NCBI RefSeq assembly: GCF_020531965.1 | Contig: NZ_JAJAWH010000023.1 | Span: 1-64,000 of the forward strand | Direction of reading: 5' to 3' | Length of the DNA: 64,000 nt | Origin: Pseudorhizobium xiangyangii | GTDB lineage: Bacteria; Pseudomonadota; Alphaproteobacteria; Rhizobiales; Rhizobiaceae | Shown here: positions 1-8,918 of the stretch, piece by piece | Numbering within the stretch: the first letter of the stretch is position 1 | How the letters are laid out: each line of letters starts with the position of its first letter | Program-made: the position numbers and the translations under genes | The notes under the pieces: generated by a model | What the model saw: the letters and a program-made list of their open reading frames with translations, nothing else | The model's database searches: none | Told to the model about the DNA's origin: nothing

Positions 1-312
1 GTTTGCCGGCAGACAACCCGCGTTGATTGTCACCACATGTTCAAAGGCGGAAGGCGCGCCATCAAACAGCGTGTCTCCATGGGGACAGACCGTCGCACAC
101 TCACCGCAAAACGTGCAGTCCCCGCGGGAAAAATCGAGTGCCGGCCAGCCATCGCGCCGGACGACAACGCCGGTGGGACAGTGATCAATACAGGTAGTGC
201 AATCGGAACAGACCTCGGGCCGATTTCCGAGAAAGCCCGGCGGCACGACACGCCGATCATCGCGGATTCGACCGCTTAGGAGGCTTCGTCTGGAAAGGGC
301 TTTGTAGTCCAT
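1..312 (-). CDS. napF: NapF ferredoxin-type protein, C-terminal part cut off by window edge
   Basis: Cytoplasmic iron-sulfur protein of the periplasmic nitrate reductase (nap) system, thought to help mature or feed electrons to NapA. The 104 codons visible contain two 4Fe-4S clusters of the CxxCxxCxxxCP type, the first beginning CSDCTTC at about residue 34 and the second beginning CTFCGEC near residue 65. A third cluster is expected beyond the window. The ATG at 312 has a GAGG Shine-Dalgarno five bases upstream and lies seven bases after the napE stop, so the two genes are co-transcribed. The remaining nap genes (napDABC) should lie beyond position 1. The family assignment rests on the cluster pattern plus napE next to it. 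Confidence 0.88.
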   Translation of the reverse strand, partial: MDYKALSRRSLLSGRIRDDRRVVPPGFLGNRPEVCSDCTTCIDHCPTGVVVRRDGWPALDFSRGDCTFCGECATVCPHGDTLFDGAPSAFEHVVTINAGCLPAN

Positions 313-319
313 GGCTGCC

Positions 320-511
320 TCAAACTCCCGGCGGGCCGGGCGGGCCGAATACGATCTGGTACATCCAGACCATGAAACCATAGCCTCCGACGACTGCGAC
401 CGCGACAACAGGCCAAATTCCGAAAGCCAGGACCAGAAACGTTATGAGTTCGCCGCGCCGACGGGATCTCGGGGCCTCTTCCTTAAGGTGCTCAGTGGAA
501 AAATCTGTCAA
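320..511 (-). CDS. napE: NapE, small membrane protein of periplasmic nitrate reductase operon
   Basis: A 63-residue protein with a charged N-terminus (SRRRGE near residue 16), one transmembrane helix (about residues 22-50) and the proline-rich tail FGPPGPPGV that is typical of NapE. Its biochemical role is not settled; it is the first gene of many alphaproteobacterial nap operons. No ATG is available: the start is a TTG eight bases after a GAGGGAG Shine-Dalgarno, and the ATG further upstream is out of frame. The FNR-type palindrome at 650-663 lies 139 bases upstream. Confidence 0.88.
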   Translation of the reverse strand: MTDFSTEHLKEEAPRSRRRGELITFLVLAFGIWPVVAVAVVGGYGFMVWMYQIVFGPPGPPGV

Positions 512-649
512 GACGTGAGCTCCCTCATGCGCAATCTTCTACGTAGTAACATGTCCCGGCCAGCTTGGATGTCAAGCGAAGCACGAGCTTAGACCAGCGT
601 AACGAACGCCTCCCAGGAAAGGAAGTAGCATCGAGGCTACCTTTTCGCC

Positions 650-663
650 TTGACGATCGTCAA
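650..663. promoter_or_regulatory. FNR/NnrR-type regulator site upstream of nap operon
   Basis: TTGACGATCGTCAA is a perfect 14-bp inverted repeat matching the TTGAC-N4-GTCAA form bound by CRP/FNR-family regulators of denitrification and nitrate respiration (FnrN, NnrR/DNR). It sits 139 bases before the napE start in a 307-base intergenic region (512-818) that otherwise shows no gene. The plus-strand amidohydrolase gene starts 156 bases on the other side, so the site could act on either, but nap is the expected target. Confidence 0.6.
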
Positions 664-818
664 GTTTGCGTCGGTTGACGGGATTTAGCGAAGAAAATCA
701 ATGGCACGTCCCGCCAAGGTCACGTCACTGTCCAGCGCCTGGCATTATGTGCGTGACCTCCGGGAACAACAACAATAGGCTGCGACGTATTCTATCGACG
801 GGCATTCGGAGGAATGGC

Positions 819-2261
819 ATGTTTCGATTAGGCAAAAAGTACCGGCACCTCATCCATGACAACGGTTGCGGTTGCGCAAATATTCTCCTTCGGGAGCGAT
901 CGCATCATCTCAGTGAATACTCCCGGCGAAGATTTCTTGCGGGCGCAGGGGCGACGGCGGTTGCGGGAGTATTTGCCGGCGCAGTCAATGCGCAGACGCC
1001 GGTGCCAATGTCCAAGATCTTACTCAGGCAGATCCGGTTGTTCGACGGCCGGTCGGATTCGCTGCAAAGCGGTGTTCAAGTCCTAACTGACGGCAACAAA
1101 ATAGTCTCCATAGACAAGGCCAACAGCCCGCCGCCTTCGGATGCGACCGTCCTGGATTGCGGGGATCGGGTGTTGATGCCCGGCATGATCGACGCGCATT
1201 GGCACGCGATTTATGCTGCGGTGCCCCTGCAAGTTCTTCTGGCCGGAGATCCAGGCATCATCTTTGCCGCCTCCACGGCCGAGGCCGAGCACACCCTGAT
1301 GCGGGGCTTTACGACCATACGCGACATGGGAGGGCCTGTCTTCACGTTCAAGCAGGCAATCGACACGGGCCTGATTCCTGGTCCGCGGATTTTTCCAGCA
1401 GGTGCGATGATCACCACCTCCGGCGGACACGGCGACCTGCGCATGCCATCCGAGATTCCCGCTCGAGATGGAGAACTGAGCGTCGGTGAAATGATGGGGG
1501 GCGCCGCTATTGTCGACGATGTTGGCGAGTTGAAACGCCGCGTACGCGAGCAGCTTCTGCAGGGTGCCTCACAGATCAAGCTTGTAGGAGGCGGAGGCGT
1601 CTCTTCCCCCCGCAGCCCGCTCGACATGACGACCTTCAGCGAGCTCGAAATTCGCGCGGCCGTTGATGTGGCAAGGGACTGGAATACCTACGTGACGGTG
1701 CACGCCTACGCCTCCAACACCGTCCAGCGCGCAATTGCCGGCGGGGTTGCCTGCGTCGAGCACGCGCATCTGATGGACGAAGATACCGCGAAGATGTTCG
1801 CGGATAAGGGCGTCTGGCTGAGCACGCAGCCCTTTCTGACGATGGAAGATGCGGCCTCGCAAACCGGGCCTGGTGTGGAGCGGGTCAAACAGCTTTTTGC
1901 CGGTACGCCCAACATCTACAGCTACGCGAAGAAGTACGGCATAAAGACAGCTTGGGGTTCGGATATTCTGTTCTCCCCGGAACTTGCGCCCCGCCAGAAC
2001 ACCATGCTGACCCATCTGTCCAACTGGTATACGAACGCCGAGGCGTTACGCATGGTTACGTCAGGCAACGCCGAGCTTCTGGCGCTCTCCAGTTTGCGCG
2101 CGCCTTACTCGGGAAAGCTGGGCGTCATCGACGAAGGGGCCTTCGCCGACATTCTCGTCTGGGACGGCAATCCTCTCGATGACATCAGGATGATTGAGAA
2201 CCCCCAAGAGAATCTGAGCCTTGTCGTTAAGGATGGACGGATCTTCAAGAACAACCTGTGA
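819..2261 (+). CDS. Tat-exported metal-dependent amidohydrolase (imidazolonepropionase/prolidase-like)
   Basis: A 480-residue amidohydrolase-superfamily enzyme predicted to hydrolyse an amide or peptide bond outside the cytoplasm. Metal and active-site residues are visible: HxH at residues 127/129 (DAHWHA), a lysine near 254 (QIKLVGGGG) in the place of the carboxylated lysine, His 295 (VHAY), His 315 and Asp 382 (GSDIL). Residues 35-60 form a twin-arginine signal, SRRRFLAGAGATA followed by an AVNA-type cleavage site. The start at 819 was chosen because GGAGG lies six bases before it; a longer frame to 666 has no such site. A clear paralog lies at 4158-5597. The substrate is unknown; family members include Xaa-Pro dipeptidases. 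Confidence 0.82.
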   Translation: MFRLGKKYRHLIHDNGCGCANILLRERSHHLSEYSRRRFLAGAGATAVAGVFAGAVNAQTPVPMSKILLRQIRLFDGRSDSLQSGVQVLTDGNKIVSIDKANSPPPSDATVLDCGDRVLMPGMIDAHWHAIYAAVPLQVLLAGDPGIIFAASTAEAEHTLMRGFTTIRDMGGPVFTFKQAIDTGLIPGPRIFPAGAMITTSGGHGDLRMPSEIPARDGELSVGEMMGGAAIVDDVGELKRRVREQLLQGASQIKLVGGGGVSSPRSPLDMTTFSELEIRAAVDVARDWNTYVTVHAYASNTVQRAIAGGVACVEHAHLMDEDTAKMFADKGVWLSTQPFLTMEDAASQTGPGVERVKQLFAGTPNIYSYAKKYGIKTAWGSDILFSPELAPRQNTMLTHLSNWYTNAEALRMVTSGNAELLALSSLRAPYSGKLGVIDEGAFADILVWDGNPLDDIRMIENPQENLSLVVKDGRIFKNNL

Positions 2262-2657
2262 TCCTTGTTCAAGGAACCGGCCGCCTGACCAATAGGTGTT
2301 GCAACCTGTTTCCGGTTCGCCTGGTGTTTGCGCTTTGGAGGTTAACGGCCATGTTTTGTCGCGGCTCGGCGCAGTCCGACTTTCGGGACATACTGACGAT
2401 GATCTGGATTCCACGCTCATGACTCCTCAGAACCGTCCTCTAGAATGACAGGCAGTTCGTCTGCAAAATGGATGCGAGAAGCCGAAAAGGATGCTCCCGT
2501 ACCCTTGATCACATTTCCCTTCTGGCGGGGATCGCAGCCTTTGCGGTCGATGCCTTGTTAAACACGGTCGGCGCCTCCCTCATCTGCGGGCGCATACATT
2601 TGAAAGCGGTGAGGTTGGAACAGCCCGCCTCGCCGAAGGACTTCTCCAAATCCAGGG
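2262..2657. other. Intergenic region, no gene seen
   Basis: This 396-base stretch between the amidohydrolase and the M20 peptidase holds no convincing coding frame, repeat or known RNA. The two genes point the same way, so a second promoter could be here, but I see no strong -35/-10 pair. Confidence 0.4.
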
Positions 2658-3869
2658 ATGGAAAAAATGGAACACGCATCGATCCCATTCGACAAGGCAG
2701 CTGCGGAAGAACATCTGATGCGGTTCCTCTCGGTGGAAGGAGTGACGGGACAAGAAGCAAATATCGCATCTGCAGTGATGGACGCGCTTAAGGCTGCCGG
2801 CGTCCCGGAGGCTGATATCCGCTTCGATGACGCCAACGACCGTATTCCGTTACCAACCGAAACCGGCAACCTCATCGTCAATCTGCCAGGAACACGGCCC
2901 GGACCGCGACTGTTGTTCTCGACGCATCTGGACACAGTGCCGTTATGTGCCGGAGCGAAGCCACGTCGCGAGGGCGACCGTATCGTTTCGGACGGCACAA
3001 CCGCGCTGGGCGGCGACGCGCGGACGGGCGTGGCCCTTCTTGTGGTTGTTGCGGAGACCCTCCTCAAGCACAAGCTGCCACATCCGCCAATCACACTCCT
3101 GTTCACCGTGCGTGAGGAAAGCGGTTTGCATGGCGCGCGCGAATTGAACCCGGCGGTTCTGGACGGTCCGGTGATGTGCATCAATGTTGACGGCCAACTG
3201 GCCTCCGAACTGATCATTGGAGCGGTGGGCCAGGAAAACTGGGAGGTTGAGATCAAGGGGAAGGCGTCCCATGCGGGCGTAGCACCCGAGAAGGGAATTT
3301 CAGCAACGCTGGTAGGCGCTCTCGCCCTGGCCGAGGCACAGGCTGCCGGCTGGTTCGGAAAGATAGTCAAGGAAGACGGTCGCGGGACCAGCAACATTGG
3401 CATTTTCGGAGGCAAGGAAGGCAAACCAGCCGGTGATGCCACCAATGTGGTGACCGACTACGCCTTCCTGAAGGGAGAGGCACGCAGTCCCGAATTGCCT
3501 TTCGCGACGAAGATAGCGAAAGGCTATGAGGCGGCGTTCGAAAAGGCGAGAAGCTTGGTGAAAGACGACCAGGGTGAGACAGCCGAGGTGAAATTCACTC
3601 ACAAGACGTCGTACCCGCCCTTTAAGCTGGAAGAGACCAGCCCCGTGGTCGTCCGCGCGAGCAAGGCGTTGAAGACGCTGGGAATCGAGCCCAAATACTT
3701 GTTCTCCAACGGGGGGCTGGATGCAAACTGGCTCGACAAGCATGGCATCCCGACGATCACGATCGGAGCAGGCCAAGCCGAGATCCACACCATCAAGGAA
3801 TATGTCAATCTGTCCGAGTATGAAAAAGGATGCCGCCTTGGATTGCTCCTGGCGACGATGGAAGTTTGA
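2658..3869 (+). CDS. M20 family metallopeptidase (PepT-like)
   Basis: A 403-residue cytoplasmic zinc exopeptidase of the M20 family, most like tripeptide aminopeptidase (PepT) and related dipeptidases. The expected ligands and catalytic residues are present: His90 and Asp92 (STHLDTVP), bridging Asp120 (GGDARTG), catalytic Glu153 and Glu154 (REESG), Asp178 (NVDG) and His377 near the C-terminus (EIHTIKEY). The dimerisation domain, with KASHAGVAPEKG, lies at about residues 195-310. There is no signal peptide. The ATG at 2667 is an alternative start. Lying between two exported amidohydrolases, it may finish degrading peptides or acylated amino acids that these release; this is inference. Confidence 0.85.
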   Translation: MEKMEHASIPFDKAAAEEHLMRFLSVEGVTGQEANIASAVMDALKAAGVPEADIRFDDANDRIPLPTETGNLIVNLPGTRPGPRLLFSTHLDTVPLCAGAKPRREGDRIVSDGTTALGGDARTGVALLVVVAETLLKHKLPHPPITLLFTVREESGLHGARELNPAVLDGPVMCINVDGQLASELIIGAVGQENWEVEIKGKASHAGVAPEKGISATLVGALALAEAQAAGWFGKIVKEDGRGTSNIGIFGGKEGKPAGDATNVVTDYAFLKGEARSPELPFATKIAKGYEAAFEKARSLVKDDQGETAEVKFTHKTSYPPFKLEETSPVVVRASKALKTLGIEPKYLFSNGGLDANWLDKHGIPTITIGAGQAEIHTIKEYVNLSEYEKGCRLGLLLATMEV

Positions 3870-4157
3870 AGATCTGGGGCTCTGACGTAATCAAGGCAGT
3901 CGCAGGGACCGGTTTCCGATGAGATGACTGGAGGCCAGCGGTATTGCGATCGCTGGCCTATGCACCGTGTATTTCGACGCGCGCCGGCTCCTGCGAACCG
4001 CGGACGGAATCTCGGCAAGGCCGAGCCCGATCTCGTTATGGCCGGTGGTGCCCTGTCCGGCTCTGAGCGTCCTTGGCGCGTTCATGGGAGCGTCGATCGC
4101 GCCTTGAGCGTCCCGGTTCTCTGAGCCGGTCTTTCCGCCGGGCATCTGGCGAAGCGG

Positions 4158-5597
4158 TTAGTCAGAAAGCGTGTTTTTGAAGATACGCCCGTCTTTCATG
4201 ATGACCTTGAAGGCAGAACCTGGATTGGCGACCAGGGAAAGGTCCTCGAGCGGATTGCCTTCGACGAGCAGCAGATCGGCAAATGCGCCTTCCTCGACCA
4301 CACCCAGCTTTCCCGGATAGGGGTTGATGAAGCCTGACAGGGCCATCAGTTCGCCGTTATTGGCCGTGGCCATCGTCAACGCCTCGGCGGGGGTGTACCA
4401 GCGATCAAGCAGCGCAAGCGCCGCACCCTGACGAGCAGCGGCCGCTGGATCGAACAGGATATCTGCGCCGAAGGCCGTCTTCACATTGTATTTCCTCGCA
4501 AGTTTGTAAGCGTTCTCGGTCCCGTCGAACACCTGTTTCGCACGTCTCTGCGAAGACGGAGACATCCTTGCAAAAACCGCCGGATCATAGGTCAATGGCT
4601 GCAGGCTCCACCACACACCGGTATCCGCCATCAGCTTTGCCGTTTCCTCATCGGCAAGCTGTCCATGATCGATCACCTTCACGCCAGCGCGGATCGCTCT
4701 TTTGATCGAAGCCGGCGTATAGGCGTGAACCGCAACATAGGTGCCCCAACCCTCGGCGGCATGCACGGCAGCCTTGAGCTCTTCTTCAGTGTACTGGATA
4801 GATTCAATGGGATTATGGGCAGGTGAATTGACCCCTCCCCCAGCCATGAGCTTGATCTGACTTGCTCCGAAGCGGAGTTGCTCGCGCGCGCGCAGCCGGA
4901 CTTCGTCAGGGCTGTCGGCGATTGCTGCGATCCCAATCATCTCACTATAGCTCGCAAGAGCTCCCGTGGCCCTTGGCATTTCATGGAGGAAGCGAAAATC
5001 TCCATGGCCGGAAGTCTGAGATATGAAAGCTCCGGATGGATAGATGCGCGGCCCAGCCACGACGCCCTCGTCGATTGCTCGCTTCAGCCCGAAGACGGGA
5101 CCGCCAAGGTCGCGAATCGTTGTAAACCCCCTCATCAGGGTCGCCTCGGCCTCTTTCGCCGCCAAGAGGTGCAAATAGGACGGCTCTGCGCTCATCAGCA
5201 ACGGTTGAGGCGTTCCGGCCATGAACGCATGCCAGTGGGCGTCGATAAGACCCGGCATGAGGACACGTCCGTCAGCCTCGATAACCTCTGCATCGGCACC
5301 CAGGTCGCCGACAGGTTCGACCGACACACGCTCAATAGTGTTGCCGCTGACAAGAACATTTGATGGTGGCGACAGCGTGGGACTGCGACCGTCGAAGACC
5401 CGCACATTCTGGAACAGAGTTCGCTTCAACGTGGCGCCGACGTCAACGGGAACGGTTGGCTCAGCGATGGTGAAGTCGTCAGCCCAACTTGGGTTACCGA
5501 GCGGCAGGGATGCTGCGATGACGAGAACACAGAAGAGGGGAATGCCACTCTTCCGCTGAAGTCCATAGAGTGCGGAGAGTACCTTACGTGCAGTCAC
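4158..5597 (-). CDS. Secreted metal-dependent amidohydrolase, paralog of the enzyme at 819-2261
   Basis: A 479-residue amidohydrolase with the same architecture as the enzyme at 819-2261: HxH in LIDAHWHA near residue 120, lysine in ASQIKLMAGGG, VHAY histidine, DHGQL histidine and aspartate in GADILFD. The two share long matching stretches such as LMRGFTTIRD, the KLGV-EEGAFAD motif and the C-terminal MKDGRIFKN. Unlike its paralog, the N-terminus is a Sec-type signal (hydrophobic core about residues 18-33, cleavage after PSWA) without twin arginines. It points toward the M20 peptidase gene. The substrate is unknown. Confidence 0.82.
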   Translation of the reverse strand: MTARKVLSALYGLQRKSGIPLFCVLVIAASLPLGNPSWADDFTIAEPTVPVDVGATLKRTLFQNVRVFDGRSPTLSPPSNVLVSGNTIERVSVEPVGDLGADAEVIEADGRVLMPGLIDAHWHAFMAGTPQPLLMSAEPSYLHLLAAKEAEATLMRGFTTIRDLGGPVFGLKRAIDEGVVAGPRIYPSGAFISQTSGHGDFRFLHEMPRATGALASYSEMIGIAAIADSPDEVRLRAREQLRFGASQIKLMAGGGVNSPAHNPIESIQYTEEELKAAVHAAEGWGTYVAVHAYTPASIKRAIRAGVKVIDHGQLADEETAKLMADTGVWWSLQPLTYDPAVFARMSPSSQRRAKQVFDGTENAYKLARKYNVKTAFGADILFDPAAAARQGAALALLDRWYTPAEALTMATANNGELMALSGFINPYPGKLGVVEEGAFADLLLVEGNPLEDLSLVANPGSAFKVIMKDGRIFKNTLSD

Positions 5598-5803
5598 TGC
5601 TAAAAATCCTTGTCGGAGCTTCGGATCAAGCCAAATCTCGTCGTCTATCTTCGGATCATAGCTCGCTCGCCCGACCAGTCATGGGGCGGGAATCCAAAAC
5701 GTTGGCAGGCTGTCCCAAATCGGCGAGGAGGTCGGCAGCGTTATTGACAACTTATCACCTGCGGCATGATGTCTTTGCTCGGATTGGTTCAATGGAGAAC
5801 ATC

Positions 5804-6109
5804 ATGCGTAACCCGTTTGCTGCCAAGCTCTGCCTCGCCTTGTTCCTCTTGACGCTCGGTTCCGCGCCTGCGCCGGCCCAATGGGTCGACGTCAATATAA
5901 GGGTTGGTTCCAGCCTCAACAGCGGCAGGCCGATTAGCTGTTCGCAAGGGGAAAGACTGCTTCGCAACCGGGGTTTCCGCGATATCCGCCGTGTTGATTG
6001 CCGCGGACGTTTCTTCGTCTACCGCGCCTGGAGGAGTGGCAGTCGGTTCGAGGTGGCAATAAACTCTCGGAATGGACGCGTGGTCGATATGCGACGCATC
6101 GGGAGATAA
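5804..6109 (+). CDS. Small secreted protein of unknown function
   Basis: Encodes 101 residues with a signal peptide (MRNPFAAKLCLALFLLTLGS, cleaved after PAPAQ). The mature domain has two cysteines (ISCSQGE and VDCRGR) that could form a disulfide, and a C-terminal SRNGRVVDMRRIGR that resembles small periplasmic proteins common in rhizobia. The start at 5804 has GGAG six bases upstream; an in-frame ATG at 5792 lacks one. It diverges from the amidohydrolase at 5597. I cannot assign a function. Confidence 0.7.
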   Translation: MRNPFAAKLCLALFLLTLGSAPAPAQWVDVNIRVGSSLNSGRPISCSQGERLLRNRGFRDIRRVDCRGRFFVYRAWRSGSRFEVAINSRNGRVVDMRRIGR

Positions 6110-6140
6110 TTTCCGAACCAAGCAAGATGGAACGGACGCC

Positions 6141-7283
6141 TTACTGCCCTGCAGCGGCTTGAGCCATGCCACCAAAAATGCGGTTGGGAAGAAAGACGAC
6201 AAGCGAGGCGGCTCCTTCCGCCACCAAGGCGCTGTCCGCAAGAGCAGCCTGGCCCAACGAAACGGGTTCCCTCAGCACGCTACGCATCAGCGCGTCGTTG
6301 CTAACCAACTCCATGAGCGTTTTGGAATCGGCGAATACGTTATGTCTCCCGCCATCGACGTCGGACACATCGATAACAGTGACGTCACGCTCCTGCAGCA
6401 CTTCAACGTCGGACCCGCTGCCAACGCGCGGCTGGCCTCCGGCAAGGCGTCTGGAAAAGCCCAAGGCGCGATCCCGGCGGGAGACGACAATCGTGAACGG
6501 TCGGGGAATATCGCCGATGTCATCCATTTGTGACAGGAACACATCGACGTCGATGTCCGGCGCAGCCAGCACAACGCCTCCCAGACGCCTCAAGGTGTCA
6601 GTGCGCCCCTGTAGCGCGAGATCGCGGAGGGCTTCGGTCACGACATAAGCGCCCATCGAATGGCCTAGGATCACAATTCTGGTTGCCCTTGTCTGCGCCG
6701 CAATTTCGATTGTCTCTGCAAGCCCCCGCCGGCCAATAAGCGCGCTATCTCGGTCAAATACGTAAAGCGGGATCGCCGCGCCCGAAGGCCATGCATAGTG
6801 AAGGGCGACCGCGCCGATATCGTAGTCGTGAACGATCTGGGCATTCCGAAAGACGCTGTCGGCGAAGTTGTTGTTGTAACCGTGAACGAAGATCAGGATC
6901 TCTCGATCCTCCGATGCGCGACGCGCCAACGCCGTGTCGAGCTGCCTGATGAATTGCTGCCGGTCATCGATCGGTTGATGGCTCTGCGCTGAAAAGTGTC
7001 TGCGCGGATCTGGAACACGGGCGCTCGTCTCCACCCGCCCTGGCCGGTGGTTCTGTGGTATTCCAATATCAAGCTCCGAAAAGCTCAACGTCTTTGAGCG
7101 TGCCGCCGAAAAAGGGAGCGACTCGTTGTCGGAGCGCGCACGCGTCGTTGCAACATAGACCGGCACGATGGCTCCCGGTTTGGCTCCAGGTGACGCTGCG
7201 GGAAGACCGAGCACAGCTCGTCCGCCACAACCGACCAAGGTCAGCAGCATGATCACGATGACGGACAATCGTATCAAGGACAT
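6141..7283 (-). CDS. Alpha/beta hydrolase lipoprotein (DUF900 family)
   Basis: A 380-residue protein with a lipoprotein signal (lipobox LVGC at residues 16-19) and a DUF900-type alpha/beta-hydrolase domain. Visible motifs are the oxyanion-region FVHGYNNNF at about residue 130-138 and the nucleophile elbow GHSMGAY near residue 207, with a PDIDVDVF acidic segment near 240. The VYVATTRARSDN segment near residues 42-53 is typical of this family's N-terminus. It is probably an esterase or lipase-like enzyme anchored in the envelope. It ends convergently with the small secreted protein and seems to be a single-gene unit. Confidence 0.75.
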   Translation of the reverse strand: MSLIRLSVIVIMLLTLVGCGGRAVLGLPAASPGAKPGAIVPVYVATTRARSDNESLPFSAARSKTLSFSELDIGIPQNHRPGRVETSARVPDPRRHFSAQSHQPIDDRQQFIRQLDTALARRASEDREILIFVHGYNNNFADSVFRNAQIVHDYDIGAVALHYAWPSGAAIPLYVFDRDSALIGRRGLAETIEIAAQTRATRIVILGHSMGAYVVTEALRDLALQGRTDTLRRLGGVVLAAPDIDVDVFLSQMDDIGDIPRPFTIVVSRRDRALGFSRRLAGGQPRVGSGSDVEVLQERDVTVIDVSDVDGGRHNVFADSKTLMELVSNDALMRSVLREPVSLGQAALADSALVAEGAASLVVFLPNRIFGGMAQAAAGQ

Positions 7284-7823
7284 GGCTCGGATCTTCTGGT
7301 TGATTTAGGCCGCGACGCTACACTGTATATACACTCAACGATAACGATCAACTCGAGAGCTTTCCATTGCCGGGTGTAGCGCGCCAACGCGACCTAAGCA
7401 TCTCGCATTACTCTTCCTACCGCGCCACGACATACCGATGCTGGGCTTATAATCTGGACCACAGGCCAGAATGTCGGATTTCATGCTGATCACTTCATGT
7501 CGCCAACAGCCGTATATTCATCCCGTTGAGTACTGCTTCGCGTAGCCTATCGGCATAAGATCCGATCCATGATTTCAAGGGAGCAGCATGACCGTATGCT
7601 TACTCGGGACACCCACTCTTGGCTTTGATCCCGTCACCGAAGGCATCGATGAGCGTGACACCTTGCCAAATCTCGCACTGCTAGAGCGCGGGCGGGGCGA
7701 CCTTCAGGGCGCGGAACCCGTTACTCATCTCAGGCGAGAGCATCTCCTAAACAATTCGATATTTGCAAGGTCGGGGCTCGTGGCTTCGAGCTTGTGAGCC
7801 GGTAACCTTCCGGGGGGAAGTCC
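7284..7823. other. Intergenic region, no gene seen
   Basis: A 540-base region between two divergently read genes. It should carry the promoters of the lipoprotein hydrolase and of the RND efflux pair. I see only an open frame of 69 codons at 7588-7797 (plus) without family resemblance, and no strong operator palindrome. Confidence 0.4.
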
Positions 7824-8918
7824 ATGACAATGCGTTTGACGGGATCCACAAATAGAGCGGCATTTGCGCTCCTGGCGACCTTGCTACTGGCCGGCTGCCA
7901 GGGTGAAGATAATGCCGAGGAGCGGCCCCCGAGGCCGGTCAGGACCGTCGCCGTCTCCTTCAACCCCGAGGATACCTTCGGATCGCTGGTCGGCGAGATC
8001 AGACCTCGTACGGAGACCAGTTTCAGCTTCCGGCAGGGAGGCGAGATCCGGGAACGCGACGTCGAGATTGGCGACCGGGTTGAGGCGGGAGCCGTTCTTG
8101 CTCGTCTGGATCCCGAGGATGCCCAGGACGCGCTGCGGAAGGCAGAAGCCAACCTGTTTTCGGCCCAGGCCCAGTTCCAGAATGCGGAGACCGAGCGAGA
8201 ACGCCAGCAACGGCTCTATCCACGCACCTCCACGCGTCAGGCGGTGGAAGCCGCCGTTGCCCAGGCCAGCATGGCACAGGCAGGCGTCGATGCCGCACAG
8301 GCGGCATTAAGGATCGCGCAGACCAATCTAGACAACCGTGTCCTGAAGGCGAACGCCGCAGGTGTCGTGACCGCAATCGGCGGCGAAGTCGGCCAGATCG
8401 TCGGCGGCGGCCAGATGGTGGTCCGTGTTGCACAACTCGGAACGCGAGACGCGGTCTTCCAGGTTCCGGAAGCTACGATCCAAAGCACCGGCGGGGACGC
8501 ACGCGTTGACGTGCAGCTTCTCAGCAATCCCGGCGTCAAGGCCATCGGCAGCGTTCGAGAAATATCGCCGACTGCAGATCCCATCACTCGAAACTTCACG
8601 GTGCGCGTCGGGCTCGATGCCGCGCCGGATGATTTCCGGTTCGGCAGCGCCGTTCGCGGAACTATCCGTCTTGCCAGCCAGCCGGCCGCACGGCTGCCGA
8701 TCACCGCCCTGTTCAGCGAGGGCAACCGGAGCGCTGTCTGGATTGTCGATGGGACGACCAAAACGACCAAGCTCGTGCCGGTCGAAGTGCAGCGCTTCGA
8801 TACGAACGACTTTCTCGTAACCAAAGGGCTCGAGACAGGGGACCACGTTGTCGTCGCCGGTGTGCAGCAGTTGCGTCCGGGCATGCAGGTCCGCTTGCTC
8901 GAAGGAAGCACCGAATGA
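7824..8918 (+). CDS. RND efflux periplasmic adaptor subunit (membrane fusion protein)
   Basis: A 364-residue lipoprotein (lipobox LLAGC near residue 22-26) of the AcrA/MexA family, which joins an inner-membrane RND pump to an outer-membrane channel. Domain order is standard: lipoyl/barrel-sandwich start (FRQGGEIRERDVEIGDRVEAGAVLARLDPEDA, about residues 70-100), an alanine/glutamine-rich alpha-hairpin (about 100-170), the second lipoyl half (LKANAAGVVTAI), then beta-barrel and membrane-proximal domains ending at QQLRPGMQVRL. It overlaps the permease gene by four bases (ATGA), so the two are translationally coupled. No outer-membrane channel gene is nearby. Confidence 0.9.
   Translation: MTMRLTGSTNRAAFALLATLLLAGCQGEDNAEERPPRPVRTVAVSFNPEDTFGSLVGEIRPRTETSFSFRQGGEIRERDVEIGDRVEAGAVLARLDPEDAQDALRKAEANLFSAQAQFQNAETERERQQRLYPRTSTRQAVEAAVAQASMAQAGVDAAQAALRIAQTNLDNRVLKANAAGVVTAIGGEVGQIVGGGQMVVRVAQLGTRDAVFQVPEATIQSTGGDARVDVQLLSNPGVKAIGSVREISPTADPITRNFTVRVGLDAAPDDFRFGSAVRGTIRLASQPAARLPITALFSEGNRSAVWIVDGTTKTTKLVPVEVQRFDTNDFLVTKGLETGDHVVVAGVQQLRPGMQVRLLEGSTE

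Noticed and set aside
2558-3445. Long open frame of 295 codons on the minus strand opposite the M20 peptidase
   Set aside because: It mirrors a gene with clear catalytic motifs on the plus strand; the product is Ser/Arg/Pro-rich with no domain pattern, typical of an opposite-strand shadow in GC-rich DNA.
7324-7334. TGTATATACAC near-palindrome upstream of the lipoprotein hydrolase gene
   Set aside because: Short, AT-rich and single; no matching copy nearby and no known operator form.
7588-7797. 69-codon open frame in the gap before the RND adaptor
   Set aside because: No similarity or signal peptide; too weak to call a gene.
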